Shown here: in pieces, positions 24,110 through 32,306 of the stretch
Position numbering within the stretch: the stretch's first letter is position 1
How the letters are laid out: each line of letters starts with the position of its first letter
NCBI GenBank assembly: GCA_017443765.1
Contig: JAFSYB010000085.1
Coordinates: forward strand, 1 to 37,886
DNA: 37,886 bases
DNA from: Muribaculaceae bacterium
GTDB taxonomy: Bacteria; Bacteroidota; Bacteroidia; Bacteroidales; Muribaculaceae
Direction of reading: 5' to 3'
Made by a program: the position numbers and the translations under genes
The notes under the pieces: model-generated
What the model was told of the DNA's origin: nothing
Database searches by the model: none
The model's input: only the letters and a program-made list of their open reading frames with translations

Positions 24110-25083
24110 CAGTTCTTGCGCTGGATGATGAAGACAAAGATTTGGCGGAACGCCTCGATGGTGTCATTCGGGCGATAGGGCGCGAGAATGGCCTCGGCCT
24201 CGGTGCGCAGGCGCTGCATGGTGGCGTAGGCATAGTCGATGCCGCCGGCCTGCTTGGCAAAGGCCACCAGGCAGTCGATGTCGACCGCCGTGAGCTGCTC
24301 CTTGCGGGCCAGCTGCCGCATCTGCCGGTGCTCGGCCAGGTCGGTGCGCTGCAAGGCGTAGATGAGCGGGAGCGTGATTTTTCCCTCGCGCAGGTCGTTG
24401 CCCGTGGGCTTGCCCACAGCAGGGTCGTCGAAGTAGTCGAACGTGTCGTCCTTGATTTGGAAGCAGATGCCCATCAGCCTCGCATAGCGCCGCAAGTCGG
24501 CAAGTGCCTGTTCCGGGGCGTGCTGTGCATAGCCGCCCACGGCCACGCAGCTCTCGAAGAGTGAGGCGGTTTTCTTGCTGATGATGGTCATGTAGGCGTC
24601 CTCGTCAATGTCGCGTGTGCGGGCGTTGTCGTATTGGTTGATTTCGCCCAGCGAGAGTTCGCCGCCCATCTCGGCCAGCGTGTCGAGGATGCGGCTGTCG
24701 CCGGTGCGCACGGCACAGCGCAGGGCGCCCGTGACAAAGAAGTCGCCCACCAGCACGGCCACATGGTTGCTCCACACACTGCTGATGGTGGCCACCCCGC
24801 GGCGCTCGGTGGCCTGGTCGATGACATCGTCGTGGATGAGCGACGCGTTGTGCAGCATCTCGATGGCCGCCCCGGCATAGAGCACGCGCTCGTTGATGCC
24901 ACCAAACAGCCGGCCGCTGAGCAGCACCAGCAGCGGTCGCAGCTGCTTGCCCTTGGTGCGCAGGTATTGCTCCACGATGCTGTTCATCAGCTCCGTGTCG
25001 CTTTGCAGCGTGGCCGTGATAATGCCATTGAGCCGGTCAAGCTCGGGCTGCAACGTTGCCTTGATGTCACTCAGTTCGGTCAT
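24109..25083 (-). CDS. Trans-polyprenyl diphosphate synthase (octaprenyl/IspB type)
   Basis: Protein of 324 residues starting [20 protein letters not shown]. The first Asp-rich motif is [15 protein letters not shown], the second [13 protein letters not shown], with [23 protein letters not shown] and [16 protein letters not shown] in the expected places. It extends isoprenoid chains by condensing isopentenyl diphosphate, most likely for the side chain of menaquinone. The open frame runs upstream to 25518 but that part is R1 repeat sequence and lies before the promoter. The gene runs straight into rnhB. Confidence 0.9.
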   Translation of the reverse strand: MTELSDIKATLQPELDRLNGIITATLQSDTELMNSIVEQYLRTKGKQLRPLLVLLSGRLFGGINERVLYAGAAIEMLHNASLIHDDVIDQATERRGVATISSVWSNHVAVLVGDFFVTGALRCAVRTGDSRILDTLAEMGGELSLGEINQYDNARTRDIDEDAYMTIISKKTASLFESCVAVGGYAQHAPEQALADLRRYARLMGICFQIKDDTFDYFDDPAVGKPTGNDLREGKITLPLIYALQRTDLAEHRQMRQLARKEQLTAVDIDCLVAFAKQAGGIDYAYATMQRLRTEAEAILAPYRPNDTIEAFRQIFVFIIQRKN

Positions 25084-25116
25084 GGGGTCTTTGCCATCGT
25101 CCCGCAAAAAACGGTG

Positions 25117-25148
25117 CAAAGGTAGTGATAATTCCCCAACTTGCCAAA
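25117..25148 (-). promoter_or_regulatory. Promoter of the prenyl synthase-rnhB transcript
   Basis: On the minus strand TTTG at 25148-25145, a 20-nt spacer, and TACCTTTG at 25124-25117: a full match to the Bacteroidetes consensus. Start near 25110, about 27 nt before the ATG. Confidence 0.75.
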
Positions 25149-25211
25149 TAGTTTTGGGCTGTTTGCCCAACGACGGGCAATATTTCTGGCTCGATAACGG
25201 ATTGCGCGGGT

Positions 25212-25358
25212 AGTTGATTCGACTTAAAAGAACAGCATGAGCAAAATAGACATAAGAACATAAGGACAAAAGGATAGACACGGAGATAGACAATAGGCAC
25301 AGAGATAGACATAAGAACATAAGGATATAGATATAAGAACATAAGTTTAGACACGGAT
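25212..25358 (+). repeat. R3-type purine-rich satellite
   Basis: Starts with GACTTAAAAGAACAGCATGA and continues with degenerate units such as AGACATAAGAACATAAGGAC, AAAAGGATAGACACGG and ATAGACATAAGAACATAAGG. It lies directly before R1 copy C in the gap 25084-25563, which holds no credible gene. Confidence 0.65.
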
Positions 25359-25365
25359 ATAGGCT

Positions 25366-25490
25366 GGAGGTCTGCATGAGGCCGGGGGCCTCAAAGTGAA
25401 TGAAACCCCACAACGTGCGGTCGAAGATGCGTGAGGCGTGGGGTAGGCGCCGCCCCCTGCGGCGGGCCTCGAGGAGGAACATCGTGGGTG
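25366..25490 (+). repeat. Dispersed repeat R1, copy C
   Basis: GGAGGTCTGCATGAGGCC, GGGGGCCTCAAAGTGAATGA, then a hairpin with arms CCCCACAACGTGCG and TGCGTGAGGCGTGGGG around TCGAAGA, then GGCGGGCCTCGAGGAGGAAC. It ends only a few bases before a promoter for the next gene. Confidence 0.75.
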
Positions 25491-25495
25491 GATAC

Positions 25496-25526
25496 TTGCT
25501 TGTTTCATTGATTTTCATTATCTTTG
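25496..25526 (+). promoter_or_regulatory. Promoter of the AT-rich membrane-protein gene
   Basis: TTG at 25496-25498, a 20-nt spacer, and TATCTTTG at 25519-25526. It directly follows R1 copy C. Leader about 30 nt to the ATG at 25564. Confidence 0.55.
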
Positions 25527-25563
25527 CGGCAGAATCAGAACAATCGGCGAAACTAGCGAAGAG

Positions 25564-26760
25564 ATGAACATAAAATTCAAAATGCCCAAGTTCGGGCGCA
25601 AACTAACAGGGGGTGGTGTGATGAAAGAACTGTTACTGACCACGCTCGCCACTACCATATCTATTGTGCTCACCTTTGGAACGGCTCATTTTGTGGAGCA
25701 ACGTCAGGCTGAGAAAAGCCGCCGGTTGATGGCTCAAACCATTATCAGCGATATTGATCAGAGCCTGAATGTAATCAAAAATTACATTCAGGAAGAGGAA
25801 AACGGACGCAATATCACCCTATATCTGATAGAGAACATCAACCGCCTGGACAATGTTTCCGACGACACGCTCAATCTTTTCTTCAAATATGTCACACCTT
25901 CCACTTTCGACATCGACATGGAGTTCAAGAAAAACAACGAGAGTATTTTCAACAGCAGTCAAGACACCTGGCACACGCTCGACGACAAGAAGTTTTTCAG
26001 CAATGTGCAGGACTTCTATAGTTATCGAGCCATCTTTGAGCGTCAGCGCAAGGAGTCGGCCATTTTCCAAAAACCCGTCACCGCCGAAGAGTTGTACCAA
26101 ATGCTGATGAACACCGATGAGATGAGCAGCCACCGCGGAAGAGTGGAAACGTGCCACCGATTGCTCAAATCAATTCAGGTAAAGCGCTACATCGACCTCT
26201 ATGCCGAGCGCGTAAAGAATTATCAGTATTTTCTAATGATTTTTTTCAATCAGAACGAAGAGAACAAATTCCTGATGAACATCACCGAACAGGAGATGAA
26301 AGATTTCGCAAACCAGACCTATAGGACTGTGCGCCCAGTGAAGGATAAAGAACTTGTGGGAACTTGGGAAGCCTCTTATCCCAACGACAACTACCAGGCA
26401 ATCTTCGAATACAAGAAAGACCACACCTTTACCGCACACTATGCCTTATCCTGGAGCGATGCGGCCATCATAGGAAAGATGATTCAACGGTTCTCGATTG
26501 AGGGAACATGGGTCATCGAGGGCGACTCATTAGTGAAAGTTTTCGACACGAAAAGCTACAAGATGGAAATCGACGAGAACGGCGCCTCCTACCAGCCTAA
26601 TCAGGCGAGTGCCGTAGAACAGCTAAAGAAAGAGATGTCGAAGATACCTGAAGGCATGACGAACCGTGCCGTGCAAGCCACGAACATAGATGAGTCGGGC
26701 ACGCGTCTGCAGCTGAATGAGCCAGGTTGGAATTCCACACACTACCGCAAAGTACAATAA
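25564..26760 (+). CDS. Unknown membrane-anchored protein with lipocalin-like C-terminal region
   Basis: Protein of 398 residues, family not recognised. One membrane helix near the start (about 21-42, LLLTTLATTISIVLTFGTAH FV) is followed by a long helical region rich in charged residues (45-265) and a beta-rich segment (about 272-345: ELVGTWEASYPNDNYQAIFE, KKDHTFTAHYALSW, IEGTWVIEGDSLVKVF) with the look of a lipocalin-type or DUF4488-like barrel. The topology suggests a short inside N-terminus and the rest in the periplasm. It is more AT-rich than its neighbours, has its own promoter, and is bracketed by repeats R3/R1 and an R2-like remnant, which fits recent insertion (inference). A second ATG at 25621 could be the start. 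Confidence 0.6.
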   Translation: MNIKFKMPKFGRKLTGGGVMKELLLTTLATTISIVLTFGTAHFVEQRQAEKSRRLMAQTIISDIDQSLNVIKNYIQEEENGRNITLYLIENINRLDNVSDDTLNLFFKYVTPSTFDIDMEFKKNNESIFNSSQDTWHTLDDKKFFSNVQDFYSYRAIFERQRKESAIFQKPVTAEELYQMLMNTDEMSSHRGRVETCHRLLKSIQVKRYIDLYAERVKNYQYFLMIFFNQNEENKFLMNITEQEMKDFANQTYRTVRPVKDKELVGTWEASYPNDNYQAIFEYKKDHTFTAHYALSWSDAAIIGKMIQRFSIEGTWVIEGDSLVKVFDTKSYKMEIDENGASYQPNQASAVEQLKKEMSKIPEGMTNRAVQATNIDESGTRLQLNEPGWNSTHYRKVQ

Positions 26761-26848
26761 AACTTATGGATTGCACTCATCATTCTCCCAACCTTGCGGC
26801 GTGATGGAGTGCTCGAGGCTCGCGTGACATTGCCACCGCCGAAGTCCC

Positions 26849-26887
26849 TCTTCGAGGCCATCGCCCGGCACTCGCGCACGCGGACAC
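26849..26887. repeat. Degenerate R2-like block before the next gene
   Basis: TCTTCGAGGCCATCGCCCGG followed by GCGCACGCGGACAC resembles TCTTCGAGGTCATTGCCCGT and CGAGCCGACAC at 37529-37571. The similarity supports treating 26761-26916 as non-coding. Confidence 0.4.
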
Positions 26888-26916
26888 TGGATTTTACAAC
26901 TGACCCCAATAAAGTG

Positions 26917-27576
26917 ATGGAAACCGTCTACCTCCCCATGATGACCCGCTGGCAGTTCTATGCCATGTTTGGCGTGCAGTTTGTGCTGGGCGTGGCCTAT
27001 TGCTTGGCCATGTTCTGGTGTGCGACGCGCGACCCTGTGCTGGAGTGGAAACCTTCGCCGCTGGTTGACAAGCTCCAGAACAAAGTGGGGTTCGGCCTGT
27101 TTATTGTGGCTGCTGTGACGAGCTATTTCTCGCTGCCCGATGTGTTCTACGCTTTTGTCGAAGACGCGTCGTCGGGCGCCAGCGAGGTGATTGTGGAAAC
27201 GGCTACCGAGGTGCTCGACGGCACCTACCGCGCTCCGGGCGGCCGCGCCCTGCAGGAATACTTGAGCGGGGTGATTGGGGGCCAGCCCAACGACACGCAA
27301 CACACCGCGCTGCTACTGATGGCGGTGTTTTGGATTTCACTTGGCTGGTGTGCCTATACGCTCGACTTCAAGCCATCGCCTGTGGGGGTGTGGAAAAAGC
27401 TGGTGAAGCCTGTGGGCTACGCGGCGCTCACGGCCCTGATGTGCCTGGTGCCGATGTGCCTGCACCGGTTCAGCTGGGCAGAGTTGCAGCTGCCGCTGCT
27501 GCTGTCGGTGGTGGCAGGGGCGTGCATTGCCGCCTCGCACACCTACAACCGGGTTCAGCCACCGCCGGTACACTGA
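26917..27576 (+). CDS. Unknown multi-pass membrane protein
   Basis: Protein of 219 residues from the ATG at 26917 (METVYLPMMTRWQFYAMFGV). An open frame exists back to a TTG at 26794 but that part is repeat-like. Five likely membrane helices: about 12-33 (FYAMFGVQFVLGVAYCLAMF), 54-77, 130-150 (LLLMAVFWISLGWCAYTL), 167-183 and 189-208. No known motif seen and no strong promoter found. It converges on the aldo/keto reductase gene with only 23 nt between the stops. Confidence 0.5.
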   Translation: METVYLPMMTRWQFYAMFGVQFVLGVAYCLAMFWCATRDPVLEWKPSPLVDKLQNKVGFGLFIVAAVTSYFSLPDVFYAFVEDASSGASEVIVETATEVLDGTYRAPGGRALQEYLSGVIGGQPNDTQHTALLLMAVFWISLGWCAYTLDFKPSPVGVWKKLVKPVGYAALTALMCLVPMCLHRFSWAELQLPLLLSVVAGACIAASHTYNRVQPPPVH

Positions 27577-27599
27577 CACAAGCGAACCAGGCCCGGCTG

Positions 27600-29060
27600 T
27601 CAGTCCTCGGTTCTCAAGTGCGGGTCGACAAGCCCCTCGGCATTGCCGGCTTTCAGCGCATCTACATATCGGCTGATGCGCTCCATCTCGCGGGGTATGC
27701 GAATGCGCTGTGGGCAGTGCGGCTCGCAGTGTCCGCAGCCAATGCAGTGGTCGGCCTGCCGCAGGCGTGGCACCGAGCGGTCGTAGCCGACGAGGAACGC
27801 CCGGCGCGCCCTTTGGTAGTCGGCCTGCTCTTTCGAGCGAGGCACGCACCCCTCGCTCAGGCACTTGTTGTAGTGGCCAAACACGGCAGGGATGTCGATG
27901 CCATAGGGGCAGGGCATGCAATACTGGCAGGCGGTGCAAGGAATGATGTTGTAGCTCACATATTCAGCGGCCACCCCCTCGAGGAATTTCATCTCCTCGT
28001 CGGTGAGCGAAAGCAGCGGGCTGTAGGTGTTCAGGTTCTCCTTCAGGTGCTCCATATAGGTCATTCCACTGAGCACGGTGAGCACGTTGGGAAACGAGCC
28101 GGCATAGCGGAAGGCCCAGGAGGCCACCGAGTGGCCGGGGTCGCGTGCCAGCAGCTTGGCCGCCAGCGGCTCGGGCAGGCTGGCCAGCCGGCCGCCCAGC
28201 AGCGGCTCCATAACCACAGCGGGGATGTCGCGCCTCACCAGCTCGCCGTAGAGGTACTCGGCATCGGTGTTGCTGTCGTTGACTTCGTCGGCAAAGCGCC
28301 AGTCGAGGTAGTTCAGCTCGATTTGCACAAAGTCCCACTTCACCTTGCCGCTGTCGTGCATCTTGAGCGCGTGGTCGAAGATGGCCACATCGCCGTGATA
28401 GCTGAAGCCCAGGTTCTTGATGATTCCTGCGTCGCGCTGCTGAATCAGGTAGTCGAGGATGCCGTTGTCGATGTAGCGCTGGTTGAACTCGTCCATGGCA
28501 TCGTCGCCGCCGCCAATGGCGTGCAGCAGCAGGTAGTCGACGTAGTCCACCTGCAGCTCGCGGAGCGAGTTCCTGAACATCTCCACGCCGGCCTCGTGCG
28601 ACCAGGTGTCAGGCGAAAAGTTCGAGAGTTTGGTGGCGATGAAAAACTCCTCGCGCTTGTGGCGTGCCAGGGCAATGCCCGTGGCATGCTCGCTGCGCCC
28701 CCGGCAATAGGCCGGCGAGGTGTCGAAGTAGTTCACGCCATGCTCGATGGCATAGTCCACCTGGCGGTTGACCATCTCCTGGTCAATCTCGGCGTCATGC
28801 TCCTCGCGTGCCGAGCCCCCGCCGGCATCGAGGGTGGGCAGGCGCATCATGCCGTAGCCCAGCAGCGACACGCGGTCGCCGGTTTTGGGGTTGGTGCGGT
28901 AGGTCATCTTGCCGATGGGCGGCTCTTGGTCGGTGCCGGTGGCCGCGGTGGCTGGCTTGTCGCCGCCGGCGCAGCTCACGATGGCCGGCGTGGCGGCGGT
29001 GGCCCCGGCCAGACCAAGCACCTTGAGGAAGTTGCGGCGGGTATAAGTCTTGTTGCTCAT
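27600..29060 (-). CDS. Tat-exported aldo/keto reductase with C-terminal ferredoxin domain
   Basis: Protein of 486 residues. The N-terminus has a twin-arginine signal (TYTRRNFLKVLGLAGATAAT) and a possible lipobox (AIVSC). The aldo/keto reductase barrel (about 50-370) keeps LGYGMMRLP, VNYFDTSPAYCRGRSE, FIATKLSNF and DYLLLHAIGG, which cover the D-Y-K-H catalytic set. The C-terminus has two 4Fe-4S clusters: CTACQYCMPCP and CIGCGHCEPHCP. Family members of this layout are predicted oxidoreductases with unknown substrate. The upstream gene encodes a membrane polyferredoxin, so electron transfer between the two is a reasonable idea (inference). It has its own -7 element. Confidence 0.87.
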   Translation of the reverse strand: MSNKTYTRRNFLKVLGLAGATAATPAIVSCAGGDKPATAATGTDQEPPIGKMTYRTNPKTGDRVSLLGYGMMRLPTLDAGGGSAREEHDAEIDQEMVNRQVDYAIEHGVNYFDTSPAYCRGRSEHATGIALARHKREEFFIATKLSNFSPDTWSHEAGVEMFRNSLRELQVDYVDYLLLHAIGGGDDAMDEFNQRYIDNGILDYLIQQRDAGIIKNLGFSYHGDVAIFDHALKMHDSGKVKWDFVQIELNYLDWRFADEVNDSNTDAEYLYGELVRRDIPAVVMEPLLGGRLASLPEPLAAKLLARDPGHSVASWAFRYAGSFPNVLTVLSGMTYMEHLKENLNTYSPLLSLTDEEMKFLEGVAAEYVSYNIIPCTACQYCMPCPYGIDIPAVFGHYNKCLSEGCVPRSKEQADYQRARRAFLVGYDRSVPRLRQADHCIGCGHCEPHCPQRIRIPREMERISRYVDALKAGNAEGLVDPHLRTED

Positions 29061-29112
29061 GATTCGGTAGATTAGAAGTGGTTAAGGAACTAAATGGTTA
29101 AGTGACCAAGAG

Positions 29113-29120
29113 CAAAGTTA
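29113..29120 (-). promoter_or_regulatory. -7 element of the aldo/keto reductase gene
   Basis: TAACTTTG on the minus strand (29120-29113) matches TAnnTTTG; no clear -33 box. Start near 29106, leader about 46 nt. The leader includes GGTTAAG/GAACTAAATGG repeats of the purine-rich kind. Confidence 0.45.
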
Positions 29121-29160
29121 TTGTACACTATAAATTAAGCATTGTGCATCGTGAATTAAC

Positions 29161-30696
29161 TCAAATCTCCTTGTGCACTTCGTGGCCTTCGACGTAGATG
29201 GCGGTGTGCGGCCTGGCGGGGCATAGGTACTCGCAGGCGCCACAACCAATGCACTTTGCCCTGTCCACAGCGGGCACCAGGGGCGAGGTGTCGTCGCTGG
29301 GGTCGAGTTGCACCATCATGATTGCCCCTGCGGGGCAGTGCCGTGCGCAATTGCCGCAGCTCACTCTGTCGCGCAGTATCACGCAGTTTGCCTTCACCCA
29401 CACGGCGTGGCCAATCTGGGTCGAGGATTTCTGGGCAGTGTCAATGGGATGAATGGCTCCTGTGGGGCACACCTTGCTGCATCGGGTACACTCCGGGCGG
29501 CAGTAGCCGCGCTCGTAGCTCATGGTGGGTTGCATCAGGGTGAGCAGGATGCCGCTGGGGCGCAGCACATCGTTAGGGCAGTGCGTCACGCACAGCTGGC
29601 AGGCCGTGCAATGCTGGGCAAAGTGGCGTGCGCTTGCCGAGCCGGGAGGGGTGAGCGGCGTGGTGCGCACGGCCACGGCCTTGTCCTCGATGGCCGCCAG
29701 TCCGCCGTCCACCTTCTTGCCGGCCTGTGCCAGGGCGGCCTCGGCAGCCACAATGGCACCACCCACCAGAAAGGCGCGACGGTCAAGACCAGCCCCTTTT
29801 TCGGGGATGCCCCCGTCACCTTTTGACGGAAGGGTGCCGGGCTGTTTCTTGGAGTCGTCAAGTCCCCCTTTTGGGGGATTCGGTGAGCCTGCGCAGTAGC
29901 TCAAGGCACCGAACTTGCACGTGTCGAGGCAGTCGCCGCAGGTCACGCAGCGGGTGTAGTCCACCGTGTGGTTCTTGAAGTCGATACAGCTGGCCTTGCA
30001 GTGGCTCGCGCACTGCCCGCAGTGCTTGCAGTGGTCGGCACGGAAACGGATTTTCAGCCACGCGAACTTCGACAGATACCCCAGCACGGTGCCCACGGGG
30101 CAGACGGTGTTGCACCAGGTGCGCCCATTGCGCCAGGCCAGCACGGCAATAACGCCAAAGGTGGCCACGGCAATAACAAAGGTGGGCAGGCTTCGCAGCC
30201 ACACCTCGCGGCTGTAGAACGCATAGCTGCCGTAGTGCTCGGCGATGGCCGCCAAGCCGTTGTTCACCCACAGATAGACGGGCTGCAGCAGGTTGGCCAC
30301 GATGCGGCCATAGGTGCTGTAGGGGGCGAGCAAAGCCACTATCGAACCCATCCCCGCCGCCATGGACACTGCCAGCAGAGCCACTAAAGGCAAGCGAAGC
30401 CAAGTCAACGCCGGTGAATAGGAAAAGCGGGATTTCTTGCGGCGCAGCCACGAGATGATGTCCTGCATCACACCCAACGGACAGATGACCGAGCAATAGA
30501 TGCGGCCAAAGAGCAACGTGAGCAGCACCAGCAGCACAACGACCACCACGTTCAGCGCCAGCACGGCGGGCAGGAACTGAATGCGGGCCATCCAACCCAG
30601 CCAGTGGTGGGCGGTGCCAGTGAAGTCGAGCAGCAGCCAGGTGATGAGCGTGAAGAACACCACCGCCAGGGCCACCCTGATGTTACGGAGTTTCAT
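29161..30696 (-). CDS. Membrane polyferredoxin (NapH/PreA-like 4Fe-4S protein)
   Basis: Protein of 511 residues. The N-terminal half has several membrane helices (about 5-27, 38-62, 84-110, 148-170) and NapH-like motifs CSVICPLG and CNTVCPVGT. The rest holds six Cys clusters: CKHCGQCASHC, CVTCGDCLDTC, CTACQLCVTHCP, CTRCSKVCP, CGNCARHCP and CIGCGACEYLCP, some of which should form 4Fe-4S centres. A Tat-like segment (LDRRAFLVGGAIVAAEAAL) follows at about 303, suggesting that an export signal has been fused internally. Between them, residues about 269-303 (NPPKGG ... LPSKGDGGIPEKG) are encoded by three hairpins and look like a captured repeat. Probably passes electrons across the inner membrane. 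Ends 100 nt before the aldo/keto reductase. Confidence 0.85.
   Translation of the reverse strand: MKLRNIRVALAVVFFTLITWLLLDFTGTAHHWLGWMARIQFLPAVLALNVVVVVLLVLLTLLFGRIYCSVICPLGVMQDIISWLRRKKSRFSYSPALTWLRLPLVALLAVSMAAGMGSIVALLAPYSTYGRIVANLLQPVYLWVNNGLAAIAEHYGSYAFYSREVWLRSLPTFVIAVATFGVIAVLAWRNGRTWCNTVCPVGTVLGYLSKFAWLKIRFRADHCKHCGQCASHCKASCIDFKNHTVDYTRCVTCGDCLDTCKFGALSYCAGSPNPPKGGLDDSKKQPGTLPSKGDGGIPEKGAGLDRRAFLVGGAIVAAEAALAQAGKKVDGGLAAIEDKAVAVRTTPLTPPGSASARHFAQHCTACQLCVTHCPNDVLRPSGILLTLMQPTMSYERGYCRPECTRCSKVCPTGAIHPIDTAQKSSTQIGHAVWVKANCVILRDRVSCGNCARHCPAGAIMMVQLDPSDDTSPLVPAVDRAKCIGCGACEYLCPARPHTAIYVEGHEVHKEI
29789..29890. repeat. Palindromic repeat inserted in-frame in the polyferredoxin gene
   Basis: Three hairpins in about 90 bp: CCCC-TTTTTC-GGGG (about 29794-29807), CCGTCA-CCTTT-TGACGG (29813-29829) and CCCCC-TTTT-GGGGG (29865-29878). 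The reading frame stays open and yields a Pro/Gly/Lys linker. Sequence such as CCCCCTTTTGGGGGATT resembles intergenic palindromes I recall in Bacteroidetes. Confidence 0.6.
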
Positions 30697-30712
30697 AATA
30701 CTTGTGTTTTGG

Positions 30713-31303
30713 TTAAGCCTGCTGTTTGATGAACTGCACGAGTGCGGCCACTGCCCGGCCACGGTGACTGATGGCGTTTTTCTCGTTTCCGGCCATTTGC
30801 GCAAAGGTGCGTCCGTCGCCCTCGACGGGCTGGAAGATGCTGTCGTAGCCGAAGCCGCCCGTGCCATGTCGCTCGGTGAGGATGCGCCCCTCGACACGGC
30901 CCTCGAAGCGGTGCAGCCGCCCGCTCTGGAGCAGCACAATGGCTGTGCGGAAGCGAGCCGTGCGCCGCCCGGCGGGCACTTCGGCCATCAGGCGCAGCAC
31001 CTTGTCGATGTTGCGCTCGCTGTCGTGCGCCACGCCGCCATAGCGGGCCGAATGTACGCCAGGCTCACCGCCCAGCGCGTCAATCTCCAGTCCCGTGTCG
31101 TCGCTGAAACAGTCCAACCCATAGTGCTCAAGCACATAGCGGGCTTTCATCTCGGCGTTGCCCTCGATGGTGGGGGCTGTTTCGGGTATGTCCTCGTTGC
31201 ACCCAACATCGGCCAGGCCCAGAATTTCGTACTCGCCGCCGAGCATCTCGCGAATCTCGGCAAGCTTGTGGGCATTGTTGGTGGCCATAACAAGTGTTTT
31301 CAT
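30713..31303 (-). CDS. rdgB: Non-canonical purine NTP pyrophosphatase (RdgB/HAM1)
   Basis: Protein of 196 residues starting MKTLVMATNNAHKLAEIREM. Motifs TNNAHKLAEI, SDDTGLEIDALGGEPGVHSA and GTGGFGYDSIF, then AISHRGRAV are the full RdgB/HAM1 set. It hydrolyses dITP, ITP and XTP to monophosphates and keeps them out of DNA and RNA. The open frame extends to 31333 but the ATG at 31303 gives the standard N-terminus. It ends 16 nt before the polyferredoxin gene, so they are probably co-transcribed. I saw no good promoter upstream. Confidence 0.93.
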   Translation of the reverse strand: MKTLVMATNNAHKLAEIREMLGGEYEILGLADVGCNEDIPETAPTIEGNAEMKARYVLEHYGLDCFSDDTGLEIDALGGEPGVHSARYGGVAHDSERNIDKVLRLMAEVPAGRRTARFRTAIVLLQSGRLHRFEGRVEGRILTERHGTGGFGYDSIFQPVEGDGRTFAQMAGNEKNAISHRGRAVAALVQFIKQQA

Positions 31304-31354
31304 CTTTTCAGCAGATTTATCCCGCCTGAACACAGCGAAGTTATAGGCAACTAT

Positions 31355-31431
31355 AGGTGCGTTCTATAAATTGCAAAAAGGTGATGAACGGTTAGCACCC
31401 ATCAAGCTCAAGCAATTCACAGGACCCACCT
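31355..31431. repeat. R4 inverted pair between frr and rdgB
   Basis: AGGTGCGTTCTATAAATTGC (31355-31374) faces GCAATTCACAGGACCCACCT (31412-31431); the two can pair with few mismatches. The second copy, read on the minus strand and extended, matches the right-hand copy at 37768 (AATTGCTTGAG). The position downstream of frr suits a terminator, but no U-tract follows. Confidence 0.65.
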
Positions 31432-31465
31432 TCAGCTTCTCTGTGGTAATGAAACTGGCGGTTGG

Positions 31466-32026
31466 TTACACAGTGAGAATTTCCTTTTCCTTGGCGGCAA
31501 AGACCTCGTCGATTTGCTTCATGTACTTGTCGTGCAGCTTCTGCACCTTGTCCTCGCCGTCCTTGGCCACGTCCTCGCTCATGCCGCACTTGACGGCTTT
31601 CTTGAGGGCGTCGATGCACTCGCGCCGCGCGTTGCGCACGCTCACACGTGCTTTCTCGGCCTCGTTTTTCGAATCCTTGACAAGCTGCTTGCGGCGATCC
31701 TCGGTCAGCGGCGGGATGTTCAGGCGAATGACCTCGCCGTTGTTCTCGGGCATAATGCCCACATTGGAGTCGATGATGGCTTTCTCAATCACGCGGAACA
31801 TGGTTTTCTCCCACGGCATGATGGCAATGGTGCGCTGGTCGGGGGTGCTCACATTGGCCACGTTGCCGATGGGCACCTTGCTGCCGTAGTAGTCCACACG
31901 GATGGAATCGAGGATTTTCACATTCGCCTTTCCGGCACGGATGTGCGCCAGCGAATCGTCGAGGAAGGCCACGGCCTCCTGCATCTTCTGCTCGGCCGCA
32001 TCAAGATAGGTTTTCAAGTCGTTCAT
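31466..32026 (-). CDS. frr: Ribosome recycling factor
   Basis: Protein of 186 residues, the normal length. It starts MNDLKTYLDAAEQKMQEAVA and has the standard order: HIRAGKANVKILDSIRVDYYG, VANVSTPDQRTIAIMPWE, NVGIMPENNGEVIRLNIPPL, TEDRRKQLVKDSKNEAEKAR and VSVRNARRECIDALK. With EF-G it splits ribosomes after termination. A probable promoter lies 200 nt upstream, giving a long leader with a large hairpin. Confidence 0.95.
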   Translation of the reverse strand: MNDLKTYLDAAEQKMQEAVAFLDDSLAHIRAGKANVKILDSIRVDYYGSKVPIGNVANVSTPDQRTIAIMPWEKTMFRVIEKAIIDSNVGIMPENNGEVIRLNIPPLTEDRRKQLVKDSKNEAEKARVSVRNARRECIDALKKAVKCGMSEDVAKDGEDKVQKLHDKYMKQIDEVFAAKEKEILTV

Positions 32027-32092
32027 AGTCAGAATCTGATATTTGGTTGTTGGTTTTACGAATCCCCTTTAATGTCAATTTGCCGTAATTCA

Positions 32093-32183
32093 AGACTAAA
32101 AGGACAAAAGAACACAATTTATAACTCTATAAAAATCAGCCTGTTGCCTTGCGCGTGATTTTGTGCTTTTGTTCTTTTAGTCT
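32093..32183. repeat. R3 inverted repeat in the frr leader
   Basis: AGACTAAAAGGACAAAAG, then AACACAA (32093-32117) is complementary to TTGTGCTTTTGTTCTTTTAG, TCT (32161-32183) with a 2-nt bulge and one mismatch; loop about 43 nt. The arms match the satellite sequence at 25212 and 37411/37707. Confidence 0.75.
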
Positions 32184-32230
32184 ACATTTCGCCACGTTGA
32201 TAAGTGGCGGCTTATTATTAAAATATGTGG

Positions 32231-32261
32231 CAAATTTAGTGCTAAATAGCGAAAGTTGCAA
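32231..32261 (-). promoter_or_regulatory. Promoter of frr
   Basis: On the minus strand TTG at 32261-32259, a 20-nt spacer, and TAAATTTG at 32238-32231. Start near 32224, leader about 198 nt. Confidence 0.55.
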
Positions 32262-32288
32262 CAAGTGCGGTCAATTTTCAGCATTTTT

Positions 32289-32302
32289 AGGTGGGTTTTA
32301 TA
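32289..32302 (+). repeat. R4 partial copy at the thioesterase 3' end
   Basis: AGGTGGGTTTTATA is a shortened copy of AGGTGGGTTCTATAAATTGC, five bases beyond the stop of the thioesterase gene. Confidence 0.5.
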
Positions 32303-32306
32303 GCCC

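Noticed and set aside
25084..25518. Upstream extension of the prenyl synthase frame
   Set aside because: It translates R1 and R3 repeat sequence (GFIHFEAPGLMQT) and lies upstream of a full-match promoter.
26794..26916. N-terminal extension of the five-helix membrane protein
   Set aside because: It begins with TTG, covers an R2-like remnant, and lacks the hydrophobic character of the rest.
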